NCBI RefSeq assembly: GCF_009870125.1 | Contig: NC_046679.1 | Span: 14,198,001-14,262,000, forward strand | Length of the DNA: 64,000 nt | Origin: Drosophila pseudoobscura | Lineage: Eukaryota; Arthropoda; Insecta; Diptera; Drosophilidae | Reading direction: 5' to 3' | Shown here: in pieces, positions 1 to 10,736 of the stretch | Layout: every line of letters starts with the position of its first letter | Position numbering within the stretch: the stretch's first letter is position 1 | Notes under the pieces: generated by a model | The model's input: the letters and a program-made list of their open reading frames with translations, nothing else | Told to the model about the DNA's origin: nothing | The model's database searches: none | Made by a program: the position numbers and the translations under genes

Positions 1-215
1 AGGAGGTTGCGGTTGTTGGTACTTTGCTGAGAACACGGTCATAGCATAATGAAGTGAAAAAAATCATGTCATTACTCCAATTAAAAATACAAAAAAACGT
101 ATATTTTTTATGTGTTTTTATGATTAGCTTATTTTTAAGATATTTTTTTTTAATTTTTTACTGTTTCTAGCTTTTTTTCTTCAATCTAGCTTATGGTGAC
201 TCTCAAAATCTGGCA
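1..215 (-). repeat. AT-rich dispersed repeat, copy 1
   Basis: Read on the minus strand, this segment matches the plus strand around 54202-54330. A 34-base stretch is identical (here about 178-211). Beyond it lies a looser AT-rich similarity that includes repeated AAGCTA motifs, an A-tract and the words ATAAGCTA and ATAAAAACACAT. The repeat reaches the left window edge, so its full extent is not visible. It lies just upstream of Nop56 and may overlap its promoter. The family was not recognised. Confidence 0.75.
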
Positions 216-348
216 GCACTGCCCTGCAACCGCATTTCGAACGTGTGTACACACTGATATTTCAAAGCACGTGGAAAAACAACTGTAGGAGCATCTTGCG
301 TGGATAATTTTAATTTAAACTTAAAGAAGGCATATTTACGGCCTAAAT

Positions 349-2103
349 ATGGTAAATATGCAACTCTAAATCATTCATCATCAATAGTCTAATGAAATAT
401 GTGCAAAAGTGATGAAACCAGACAAAGAGAACTAACCTAAAGACAAGCATCGAGTGGAGCACCCCCAAAACACATGTGCTGCCACCGCCAGCACATCAAA
501 ATTGATTATATGTCCCATTTTCCCGCTTCCAGTCGATCCTGTATGTTCTGTACGAACATGCAGCAGGCTTCTCGGTCTTCTCCGTCAAGGAGTTTGAGGA
601 GGTCTCCATGTTCCTGCCCCAGGTGGAGTCCTCCGTCACGGACTTCGCCAAGTTCAATTCGATTGTGAAGTTGGCTGGCTTTGCTCCCTTCAAAACGGCC
701 ATTGCCGCGTTGGAGAATATCAATGCCATTTCCGAGGGCATTGTGCCCCAGGACTTGCTGCATTTCCTCGATGACTTCTTCGCCAAGCTGAAGAAGAAGA
801 AGTGCACGCTCGGCATAGCCGATGCGAAGCTGGGAGCTGCCATCACCGAAGCAATCGGTGTGCAGTGCAGCCAAGTTGGTGTCGTGCCTGAGATCCTGCG
901 TGGTGTGCGCTTCCACTTTGCCAAGCTGGTCAAAGGTATAAATTCAAAATCTAATAAAAGCTATCCTTGTGCCTAACTCTTGCTCAACCTCCCGCAGGAT
1001 TCACCGAACAGTCTGCTGGTGTTGCACAGCTGGGTCTGGGCCACAGCTACTCGCGTGCCAAGGTCAAGTTCAACGTCCATCGTTCCGACAACATGATCAT
1101 TCAGTCGATTGCCTTGCTGGATCAGTTGGACAAGGATGTGAACACGTTCTCTATGCGGATACGCGAGTGGTACTCCTACCACTTCCCAGAACTGGTCAAA
1201 ATTGTTCCCGACAATTACATGTTCGCCAAGGCCGCCAAATTCATTAAGGATCGCAAGAACTTGACCCAAGACCTGCTTGAGGACCTTGAGAAGATTGTTA
1301 TGGACTCGGCCAAGGCCCAGGCCATCATTGATGCCGCAAAGATGTCCATGGGCATGGACATCTCCATTGTGGATCTGATGAACATTGAGCTGTTCGCAGA
1401 GCGCGTTGTCAAGCTTTCCGAATACCGCAAGAAGCTGTCCACCTATTTGCACAACAAAATGAACCTGGTGGCACCCAATCTGCAGTCCCTGATTGGTGAT
1501 CAGGTCGGTGCTCGCCTCATCTCGCATGCCGGTAGTCTGACCAATTTGGCCAAATACCCGGCATCGACAGTACAAATTCTGGGCGCTGAGAAGGCGCTCT
1601 TCCGCGCCCTCAAGACCCGCTCCAATACCCCCAAGTACGGTTTGATCTATCACTCGTCGTTCATTGGACGGGCTGGCCTCAAGAACAAGGGTCGCATTTC
1701 GCGTTTCCTGGCCAACAAATGCTCGATTGCATCCCGTATTGATTGCTTCCTGGATCAGCCGACCAGCGTGTTTGGCGAGTCGCTGAAGCAGCAGGTCGAA
1801 GATAGGCTCAAGTTCTACGAGTCGGGCGATGTGCCGCGCAAAAATATCGAAGTCATGAAGGATGCCATCGAGGCGGCTGGCCAGGAAGCGGGCGCCAACG
1901 GGACAGCGACTCCCCAGTCCGAGAAAAAGAAGAACAAGAAGAAGAAGCGCGGAGCTGGCGAGGACGAGACCGAGGCGAATGGCTCCAGCAATGGCAATGG
2001 AGCCGCTGCCGAGGCCGCCGACAACGGCAATGGCAACGATAACGGTGAGCCCAAGAAGAAGAAGAAAAAGAAGAACAAAAACAAGGAAGCCGTGGAGGCG
2101 TAA
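349..2103 (+). CDS. Nop56: Nucleolar protein Nop56, box C/D snoRNP core
   Basis: This gene encodes the Nop56 scaffold of box C/D snoRNPs, which act in rRNA 2'-O-methylation and pre-rRNA processing in the nucleolus. Exons are 349-351, 533-935 and 998-2103, giving 503 residues, close to the usual family length. Exon 1 supplies only the ATG: splicing ATG to TCG ATC CTG gives [20 protein letters not shown], the typical Nop5/56 N-terminus. The coiled-coil and Nop domain occupy roughly residues 135-410 and include the [20 protein letters not shown] segment. The C-terminus is a lysine-rich [10 protein letters not shown] / [12 protein letters not shown] tail, as in other Nop56 proteins. Intron 2 is 62 bp. 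The one-codon first exon is inferred from splice signals and N-terminal homology; no other in-frame ATG precedes the conserved start. Confidence 0.95.
352..532 (+). other. Nop56 intron 1, with a perfect hairpin
   Basis: Nop56 introns host snoRNAs in several eukaryotes, so this 181-bp intron was inspected. It has a C-box-like GTGATGA near 408 but no CTGA D box at a suitable distance. Near its 3' end, at about 474-496, lies an 8-bp perfect stem (ATGTGCTG / CAGCACAT) with a 7-base loop. I cannot assign a snoRNA. Confidence 0.4.
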
Positions 2104-2210
2104 TGACTACACCCCCACCTTAACATTCAGCTTAGTTTTAGGTTCCCAATATGGTTTTACTTTATACACAATATTCTTCTGTATTTTCATTTAGTTGTCA
2201 CTTCAATTTC

Positions 2211-2216
2211 AATAAA
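2211..2216 (+). terminator. Nop56 polyadenylation signal
   Basis: AATAAA lies 108 bases after the Nop56 stop codon, in a T-rich trailer. Nop56 and lqfR are convergent, and the lqfR 3' untranslated region must end in the stretch just downstream. Confidence 0.7.
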
Positions 2217-2977
2217 CAATTACTCAGGGTATTCCCTCAGAAAAAACCTTGGTTTTGCACTCCTGGCTCCGAGCCTCAGTCGGTCCCAGTTTCGAGTTGA
2301 ACAGGACACGAAATGTGTTTTGTTTGGGATTCTCTTTTGCACTGCCTTATGCATTTGGCTGGCGTTAAATCTCCAAGCAATGAAAGAAGTACTCCTATTT
2401 CTTATCTTACATATGCATTTAGTGGATTGTTGTTTTCAATTGTTTTATATTTCATAATTTGTTTTACATACAATTTTTATATACAGACACATCGTAACAT
2501 TAACTATTGCTAAACATTGTTTGATTTCATTATTGATAGTATTTTTTTGTTTAACAATTTCAATGATGGATTGGATCGATCGGCCGTCCGTCCAAAAGTG
2601 TTGTGCTAACATATCCATTTGGTACAACCATTTATATTTCGTTTCCTTTCTGTATTACTTATTGCATTTCATGACAACATTCATTCAAAAATTCCGATTG
2701 GACACATGGGACGGATGCAGAATTCATATGTGATCGTGATCGTAGGGTTAGTATCGTAAGGAAAGAAGTGGAGGGCAGAGCAAAGACTGGAACTGCCATT
2801 TGTTTAACAATCAATCTAGAAACAAACACTGACGCTCCTTAAACTTTATACATCCAGGGATCGGGATAGATAGAAGACACAAGTGACTCGTGCAGCGTGG
2901 AAATGTGCGGAAAGTGCGTGGAAAGTGCGGAAGGAAGGTTCTGTATAGGGGGGAGTAGTTAATTAAGCTAAACAATA
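2217..2977 (-). other. lqfR 3' untranslated region and convergent gene border
   Basis: No convincing coding sequence is present. The AT-rich stretch holds several TTTATT and TTTAAT words that could serve as minus-strand polyadenylation signals. I read it as the 3' trailer of the epsin-only lqfR mRNA followed by a short spacer to Nop56. Confidence 0.5.
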
Positions 2978-3501
2978 TCATTGAAACAAATCAAAGGCCG
3001 ACGTGCTGCCATTGTTGTTAATATTATTATTATTATTATTGCTGTGATTCTGTGACGGCTGCTGCTGCTGCTGGAACGCTCCGAAGTTGGCAAATGCTGC
3101 TTGGTTCTGTGGAATGTTTGACTGTGGCTGCTGCGCCCCGAACAGATTGGGACTGGTCAGGGGCGAGAGGCCAGTAAAACCGCCGCCGCCGGTCGTCTGG
3201 ATATTCAACGGCACCTGGGTCTTGGCCGGACTCTGTGTCTTTAAAGCATTCATCGAGAGAGCGGGCGCATTGGATTTGCCCGTTTTGCTCATCAGCAGAT
3301 TGTCCAGATCAATGTTGAGGTTCCCGGCCTTCAGATTGCCCGACCAGGTGGCACCCACATTGGCTGCCTGGGCGGCGGCACTGGCCGCCGCTGTGGCAGC
3401 TGCCCCTGCTCCTCCGTTTGTGGTGTTATTATTGTTGGAGAGGGACATGGGCTGCAGCAGATTATTGCCCGTGACGGCGGCAATGGGCGGCAACATATTG
3501 T
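2978..3501 (-). CDS. lqfR: Epsin-only alternative terminal exon of lqfR
   Basis: This exon encodes about 174 residues rich in Asn, Gln and Ala, ending in STSAFDLFQ. It contains FGAFQQ and DNLLMS, short motifs of the kind that bind AP-1/GGA adaptors in epsinR proteins. The acceptor is TTTTCAG at 3502. It lies downstream of the Tel2 exon, so the epsin-only mRNA must skip all 2.8 kb of Tel2 coding sequence. It carries (CAG)n and (AAT)n microsatellite tracts, so its length is probably variable between strains. Confidence 0.88.
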
Positions 3502-6500
3502 CTGAAAAGAGCGGATGGAATATAGTCAAATGTTATAGTGTTTGCCTCATAGAATGGATATAGGTTTTACAAAAGAAGCTTGTGTGTATGTGTGGCTGTG
3601 GCTATGGCTGTGACTGTGACTGTGGCGTCGAATAGACTTGTGTGCGACTACTGGGTGATGTGATCTACTACTGGAAGCATTGATGAGCACAGGCGCAGCA
3701 AAAACAAGTTGTCGCGTGCAAATTACATAAACAAAAGATACGAATACGATAGATAGTTCGTATCTTGGTTACAGGTAGAGTATTACAGTTGCTGCTGCTG
3801 CTGTTGCTCTAGATTGATTGTTTTGTTCTGTTTTATCGTTTACCTAGTGCATCCGCGGCTGCGGCTGCGGCTGCGACACAATGCCCGGAATATTGAGAAA
3901 TGCTTTTCGCAACCGATCGCAATTGAAGGAATGTAGTATGTTTTTTTGGTAACGAACGAAATCATATCCGATTTGTGTGTATATGCATATATGCAGTGTG
4001 GGAGGAAAGAAAACAAATAAATAAAAGAACATACATAGTTGAAATGAAATCAATCTGTTGATCTGTATATAGTACCTGCTTTAGTACAATGGCTTTAGTT
4101 TTTTGGCAAGCTTCGGAATACATAAAGACAGTTCCAAGAGTTACACATATGCTATTTATATCAGCTTAATACTACAAATTATGAAATGTTAAGGACACCA
4201 TGTTTCTGGGAGGAATTCATATGTATTTCTTAAGAGCCTAAGATGCCTGCTCAATGGCCGCTGTATCGAAGAGCTTGTAGCATGTGCTCAGTATTTGCTG
4301 GGCCAGGTCGCGGCACTCCTCCGAGGTCTCGCCGCCCACCAAGGGCGAGCGCACGAAGTCCTCCAGCCAGCGCTGGAGCTCATTCAGCGATTCAGCAAAG
4401 TGCTGGGTCAACACCTGGCCGGGTGTGGTGACCAGAGCGATACCAATCAGCTGCAGCGTGGCCGCTCGAACTCGGGCCTCGGCATTGAAGCGCACAAAGG
4501 CGCACAGATCGAAGATCTCTCGAGTCATCATCGGCAGCAGCGTACAGTTCTGCGAGCACATCACCAGCACGGACAGCGTGTGCAACAGATTGACCAGCAG
4601 CTGGGTATCAATGTTGTGCGCAATATCCTCGTACTTCACGTACAGCATCTGTCGGGTGCGCTGGCCACGCACCAGGCTGAAGAAGAACGTTCCGGCCACG
4701 GGATGGTAAGGGTTCGTCCGCTCCTGCTGCTGTCCCACTAGGGTCTTGGGTTTGCTGAAATACCTCTTCGTCTTTGCCCTCAGGCGCTCGCGTATGATCC
4801 GCTGGGCGGCAGCCAGACGCGCTGCTGGACTGTCTTCCTCGTGTTGCAGTTGAAACTTGCGCGGCTGCTTGGCAGCCGGCGGTACAATGTCCAACGATAC
4901 ACTCTCATCTGTTTGGTGATTGTCGCCTGAAATTTCCTTGGCCGCTGCTGCCAGTACCTGGAGGATCAGGATGCGCACATTGGCCGCATAGCAGGAGTTG
5001 TCTGTGTGAAACTGTCGGCACAAGTACTCCGCGCAGGGGCCGGGATGGGCGACACAGATGGCCACGCAACAGTTGAACTGTGTGCGCTCAAAGTCCTCAA
5101 AATAGAACTGCATTTCCAGGGTGATAAACAGTCGAATGAGGTCTAGGGCCAGTTTGGCATCGTGCCTGGCCAGCTGGCCGCGGATCAGCTGTTCGGCTGT
5201 GCCCAGGGCTCCTTCAAAGACCTGATAGTTCTCGCACTTGGAGCGAAGGAGCTGCAGCAGGTCCAGCAGGAACTTGGGTCGCTGCTCGATGGTGGCGGAG
5301 ATGTCATTGGACATGTCGTACGGTTTCAGATCGTCATCGTCGTCCGAGTCCAATGGCGGCTCATCATCTGAGTCCAACTGCATTTTGAGATTCTCTTTTA
5401 TCACCGACGGTTTGTCCTTCGGCTCTTTTGGGATCTGAACGGTTTGTTCTTCCTCTGGACTGCACATGAATTGCCGTAGATGTGATTCCAATTGCTTGGC
5501 ATGCTCTGGACTGGGTCTTTCGTCCAACTCCGTCTTGCGGGGGCACTCGAACAGAGCCAACTCATCGAACTCCTCGAAAATGTGCCATTGGGGCGTCTCC
5601 CGCATGAAATCGTAGTTAAATCGCAGGCGATCCTCGTCCTTGCAGTCTGGCTGCTCCATAAAGTTGAACAGCAGCTCCACAGTCTTCATTCCCACGTGCC
5701 GCTGCAGGGCATCCGGCGACTCCAGATGATGACTCAGGCCGTCGTGCAGCTGCCGCTTGCTGTCCAGACCCACGTCCAGTCCCTTGCACAGACACTTTCC
5801 GGAGAGGACTAGCAGCTTGGATATGGCCAAGTGCTCCTGGCCGCTCAGCTTCTGCAGGGAGATGCGCTTCGACCAGATCCCAAGCAGCTGATTGAAGAGC
5901 ACCTGCAGCTGGGCGGGAGCCACGACATGCAGGTAGGACACCAGTGGGAAGAGCTGTTTATTTTCGCTGGGCGTCCGCTGGAGGGGCAGCTTCTGCAGCA
6001 GGCAGTGCCTCCAGTGGGGGGCAACATCCAGGGAAGCCGGTCCGAGCAGCACATACAGATTGAGTTGGGCCGAAAGGGCAGACTGAGCCACCTTTAGGCA
6101 GGCTGCAGGCTCCAGCTCAAGCAGGATGGACTCCACCACTCTTCGTCCGCTGGGGGCCACTGCATAGTCCTTCAGCACAAGCAGGAGCTCCTCTAAGGTG
6201 GCGGCATCATGGAAATGGTTGACCAGCTGCGAGAGCAGCCACGAGTACGGCGACAAGTCAAAGTATTTCGAGCTGTCCTCGCATTGCAGCACAAAGTGCA
6301 GGGACCTCAGCCACTGGCGTAGCAGGAGATGTCCATATCGCGCGGGGGCATACATCGCCGGCAGCTGGCGGCCCAAGCGGTTGGCCACCTCAGACGGCAG
6401 TCCAATGATCAGCTGAATGAACTGCCTGACCTGGGCATCGTGCTCCTCCACCAGTCTCTCGGGCATTACCTTAATAGTGCGAGCGAAGCGCTGCATCAGC

Positions 6501-9500
6501 ACAGCCCTCTGGCGCGAGATGTGCAGCAAACTAATGGACAGTAAAGCCTCATCCTGCAGCAGGGCTCCAAACAGAGTGCTGATTGTGCCCGGCAGTCTAT
6601 CCAGCTGCCTGTGCAGCGTCTCAAAGGCCACCTGTGTATACGGAAAGCTGTGGTCCATCCGCAGCAGATTGAGGACATCCAAATCGCGCGTGGGCTCTGG
6701 CCAGTCCGGGCTGAACAATCCAACCAGCTGGCTCAGCAGAGCCGAGTACTCGCCATTGGCCACCAGCGCAGTCCAATCGAATGCCTGACGATCGAGTCCC
6801 ACCAGCTGCTCGGGCGTGGCATATCCTGGGAGGGCATTCAAGGTGTGTAGTTTCTGCAGAGTGGCAGCCACCAGGGCGGCATTTGATGTGCTCTTAACCT
6901 GCCCCAGATCATGCAGCTCTTTTATAGCCCTAGTGAGGGCCTGATGCACCCACTCCGGCGGTGGGGGAAGCGGCAGCGACTGCTGGTTAGTGGCTACCAA
7001 CTGCATTTCAACAGCTGCTGCTGCGAGAGAGAATGAGAGAAGAGAACGAGTGCATCCGATTGGAATATGTTGCCGTTTATGTGGAGGAGAGTGTAGTGTG
7101 TGTTTGTGTGTGTGGGGGGGAGCCCGAGCTAGAGATATGGGCTCTAGTCAAGCTCCAAGGGGCGCGCCGACATGCAACGTTTCCTAAATACTCTCGTACA
7201 TACTCGAATCGCAGATCCTAAGCCTAAGCCTAACTCTAGTCTATGTCTAACTCATAATCTTAATATAAACTACTTTAAAACTCACCCATTGGCATGCTTT
7301 GGTGTATCGACAGATCCCCCAGTCCAGCAAGAAGATCTGTGGCCGTTCCCCCTGTTGCTGCCGCTGCTGCTGGAGGCGAAGCGGCATTGAACAAGTCAAA
7401 GGAGTCGTTCGCTGGCGTCGCTGTCTTCAACAGATTGCCATCGAGCGCTGAGGTCGATGTCGTTGAGCCTTGGAATGCGGCAAAGTCGGCAAATTCATCA
7501 TTGCTGGCCGCTGGGAGTATGCCCGTCGACGGCGGCTCGCTGACGGGAGCCGATGAGCTGCCCCCAAACGCAGACGCAAAATCACCAAACTCCTGCTGCC
7601 CGGCTTCCGGAGCACGCGGGTTGAAGTCGTCATCGTCGTCCACAATGACGGCTGCGCTGTTCAGAGTCTTCTCTGGCGTTGTGGCACAGGTCTTGAACAG
7701 ATCATCCAGCAGATCGTTATTGCTTTGTGTATTGTTGTTCTGGATATTGCTGCGGCTGCTGCTGGGTGAGCCGCCGCCCATAAGATCTAGGCTGGTGGGT
7801 GTGTCGCGGTGCGTGGGCGAGTGAATGCCAGCGGCGCTGCTCGGCGGCTGCTTGCCAAAGGTGGCTGCCGCGCCCAGATCGATCTTCTTCTGCGATGGCG
7901 CCGGCTTGGCCACACCAGATGATGCAGATGCCGAACCCGGCTGCTTGGACACTGGCGAGCTGACGACGGTCTTGGCTGTACGGATGTTCATGTTGATGTT
8001 GGGCGCTTTGCTGGTCTCGGTGGCCACTTCGGCGGGACTTGCCCGATCATTGTAGCGATAGTTTCGCCTTAAAATGAGAACCATGGTTAGCCGCCGTCTA
8101 AATGTTTGTGAATATTGATTGAACACCTACCTGGGACTCGGGGAGTCGCTGTCAGAGCCCTCGCGCTCTCCATCGTAATGAGTATCTTCATCTTCGTACC
8201 GATCACCGGCGGACTTGTCGGAGTCTGTAATGGCGGCAAAGGGAGCATCAATATCTGTTCCATTACCCATCGATTGTGATATACTTACACCAATTATCGC
8301 CACGATTTGTGCGCCAGTCTCCATCGTTGTAGCCCCCACTTCCGCCGCCGCCACCACCACCGCCTCCACTATAGCCGCTATATCCACTGGAGCCACGCAT
8401 GCCCATGGCATCGCTGCTCATGCCGATGTACTTGTCTTTGTTCTTTTTCGCCTTTTTGCGCTCCTCGCGCAAGCGATCATCATCCTGAATGAAGTCTATA
8501 AGCTCTCGTACCTTATGCCTAACATTAATACCCTGATCTTTGCCGCCCTCGTCGGTGAAAGTGTAGTTCTCCAACGAGCGCAGATCGTAGATGTGCTCCC
8601 GCGATGATGTCACCACGCGCTCCGACCCATTGCGCACCAAATAGTTAAGCAGGAGAAGACTCTGTAATTAGGGATTTCGCATTATAATTAGCTTAATCCA
8701 ATTTGACCACACAAACGGATTTACCTTGTAGGTTCGTCGCCAGTTTGTCTTATTGTCCTGCAGCATGCGCTTCCACAGCATAGACATGACTTCCGGGAAC
8801 GTCTCGTAGGAGAAGGTGGCGTAGGCCAGCTCCTGCATGAGCGGCCCTGTGGGTCCCCAGGGATCGTCGTTGGTGGCCTCCCGCACCTTTCCCTCCGTCT
8901 CGGTGTAGTTCATCACGACATTGGTGCTGCGAAGGGCAAGCAGAGGGGCGGGTCATTGCAAAACTTAAGATATACGATGTGCCAGCGGGGGCTTCAAACA
9001 GTTACGATAAGCTGAAGCAAACATGGCTTCGGTATGACATTCGAAACGTGATGGGAGCGCGAGCAAGTGTTAATTGTCGCAACTGGGCCAGAGGCCCTTA
9101 TCAATTTCTAGATAAGCCACAGTGTACCAGCACTGGACAGTGCTAGCAGGAAAGTAGTAGCCCTCACAGTGCCATGCCTGCAACTTGGGTTCAATTATGT
9201 GGAACGGAAGGCAGGGGCAGGGGCAGGGGAAACGATCGCCACATTTGGGGGACGGAACACACACTCGTGCCACCCACAGGTGTGTGGGAAACACGCACGG
9301 GGCAGCAGCAAAAAGTAGCCAACAGAAAGTAATTAATACGTTGATGGCAAAACAGAAATTTCACTGGAAAGTCATCGAAGAGACAGACTGGAACTGGAAG
9401 TGTTAACACAGGTGGAAATACATTTCTGTTATATTTGGGCAGCGGAAGGCAAGCAAAGTGTTTTCTTGATAAAGCGTCACACACACACACTGCGGCTGGC

Positions 9501-9912
9501 TTGTGTATGGGAATGGCTTTGTGTTTATGTGGCTCCGAGTTGAGCTCATTTTGGAATTACGAACAACCTTGAAAGCAGCAACAGAAACGGCCACAATCCA
9601 ACACCAAAAATGCATCTTGAATGACTATTCCCCATAAATTAGGAGAACGTCTAAGCCTATTTCCCTTTCGGGCACGAAAATCAAATATTAGCACCTGTCC
9701 GCTCAAGTGTAATGGGGATGTGGTGGGGGTGGGTAAGAAAGTGTAGGGGCGTGGGAGTGTCTCCTCCATTTACTCAAAGAGAATGTTGTACACATCGTTT
9801 CATTATCTTGAGTGCATGTGTATGTACCATCATTATCACTATCTATACGCAACTTACACTTTGTCCGCCAATTCGCGCACTTTCCACATGCTTATGAATT
9901 TATCAACCATTT
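2978..9912 (-). CDS. lqfR: Golgi epsin (epsinR) with alternative Tel2 fusion
   Basis: liquid facets-Related encodes the Golgi/endosome epsin. Shared coding exons run 9912-9860, 8926-8725, 8661-8289, 8224-8131 and 8067-7286; all phases agree. The start MVDKFISMWKVRELADKVTN and the next about 130 residues form the ENTH domain, including WGPTGPLMQELAYATFSYE and YKSLLLLNYLVRNGSERV. A low-complexity, Ser/Pro/Gly-rich linker follows. From exon 5 the transcript splices either to 7020-4238 (Tel2; total 1,428 residues) or to 3501-2978 (total 675 residues). Both junctions keep the frame: MPM+AAAVEMQLV or MPM+DNMLPPI. A fly mRNA with a translational epsinR-Tel2 fusion is established for D. melanogaster lqfR. 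The promoter is divergent from the FASTKD-like gene and carries a DRE. Both exon choices are inferred from splice sites. Confidence 0.93.
3502..4237 (-). other. lqfR intron and Tel2 trailer
   Basis: This holds the 3' untranslated region of the Tel2-bearing mRNA and the intron before the epsin-only last exon. It contains short GCTGCT and TGTGNC repeats and no open frame that looks coding. Confidence 0.6.
4238..7020 (-). CDS. lqfR: Tel2 terminal exon of lqfR
   Basis: One large exon encodes about 927 residues of an alpha-helical repeat protein. It matches Tel2 (TELO2), the TTT-complex factor that with Tti1/Tti2 stabilises PIKK kinases such as mTOR and ATM. An acidic linker with DSDDEPPLDSDDDDD separates the N- and C-terminal helical arrays, as in yeast and human Tel2. 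The acceptor at 7021 is followed by GCA GCT GTT GAA ATG, so an internal Met lies six codons in. In principle Tel2 could also be translated alone if a promoter lay in the preceding intron; none was recognised. The exon has its own stop, so it is an alternative last exon rather than a cassette. Confidence 0.92.
8927..9859 (-). other. lqfR intron 1
   Basis: A 933-bp intron splits the ENTH codon GTC between AAAGT|GTAAGT and GCAG|CACC. It has a (CA)n run near 9478-9491 and G-rich segments. I see no exon in it. Confidence 0.7.
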
Positions 9913-10199
9913 TGAAGCAATTTTATCCTCTGGAATTTTTCACAATCTCGTCAACACTGGATTGGCTGCTGGCTGAAAAATTCAACTACAGCACGAACTC
10001 GAACTAGTTTTCGTTGTTGTTTTTGTGTGTGCGACTGCTAATGAGATGTGTTTTTGCATGGAAATTCGCACTGTGATTTACTGCTGCTCTAGGTGCTGAT
10101 CTTGCGCACTCCGCGTGCAGTTCTGACAAACAAAAATGTAAAATTTAAACCAAAACTAAATAAAATCACAGCAGCAAAATTTTTGGTGAGCTGTCTTTT

Positions 10200-10462
10200 A
10201 GGGCTGCAATAGCATCGATGGAACTATCGATAGGATCGATGGTTGTTTTCGACCATCGATATGCCGTTTGAGAGAATTAAATTCTAATATGTGCGGAGGA
10301 TCATATTTTTGGACAAAATATCTCAGTAATTAATTACAGATTCTTGGAGCATCGAAGGAGAGAGACCTGCTCTAATAGTGGATCTTATTGAGCACATTGA
10401 GCACCACCCTTGTAGTTTCGATGAGGATTCCGATGGATCATCGATGGTCTTGCAGCCCTGGT
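10200..10462. repeat. DRE-rich inverted-repeat element
   Basis: The left end GGGCTGCAATAGCATCGATG (from 10201) is repeated in inverted form at the right end (about 10437-10458, ending CTTGCAGCCC) with a few mismatches. Inside, ATCGAT occurs several times, including a full DRE (TATCGATA) at 10225-10232. The element sits in the divergent promoter between lqfR (-) and the FASTKD-like gene (+). It may be a small non-autonomous transposon or a palindromic promoter element; the family is not recognised. Confidence 0.55.
10225..10232. promoter_or_regulatory. DRE site TATCGATA in divergent promoter
   Basis: A perfect DNA-replication-related element, bound by DREF in flies, is typical of housekeeping core promoters. 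It lies about 310 bp upstream of the lqfR start codon and about 505 bp upstream of the FASTKD-like start codon, and could serve either. Confidence 0.65.
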
Positions 10463-10736
10463 GGCAGCACTTCTTCAATCAGCTGCCGCTGCCGTCATCT
10501 GGGATTCTCGACGTCTTATAGGAAAGTTTTCAATAAATATCCGGAATATTAAATGAAACACGGCTGATTTTGCTGAGAATATTCATAATTGTACAGTGTA
10601 GCGCCTGCTTTTGGCTTGGCACTGCACTGCCAGCCTGGTTTTGATTGAAAAAAATGTAAACAAAAAGGTTATGTAAACTTCTCTGGTTTTGCAGCGTGAA
10701 GAGTGAGATTCGTCGCCGCTGGGAGCATAACTGAAA

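Noticed and set aside
408-500. Box C/D snoRNA in Nop56 intron 1
   Set aside because: A C-box-like GTGATGA is present but no D box at a suitable distance, and no terminal stem.
4284-4741. Plus-strand frames of 141-148 codons opposite the Tel2 exon
   Set aside because: They are antisense shadows of a clearly conserved coding exon and have no splice or start support.
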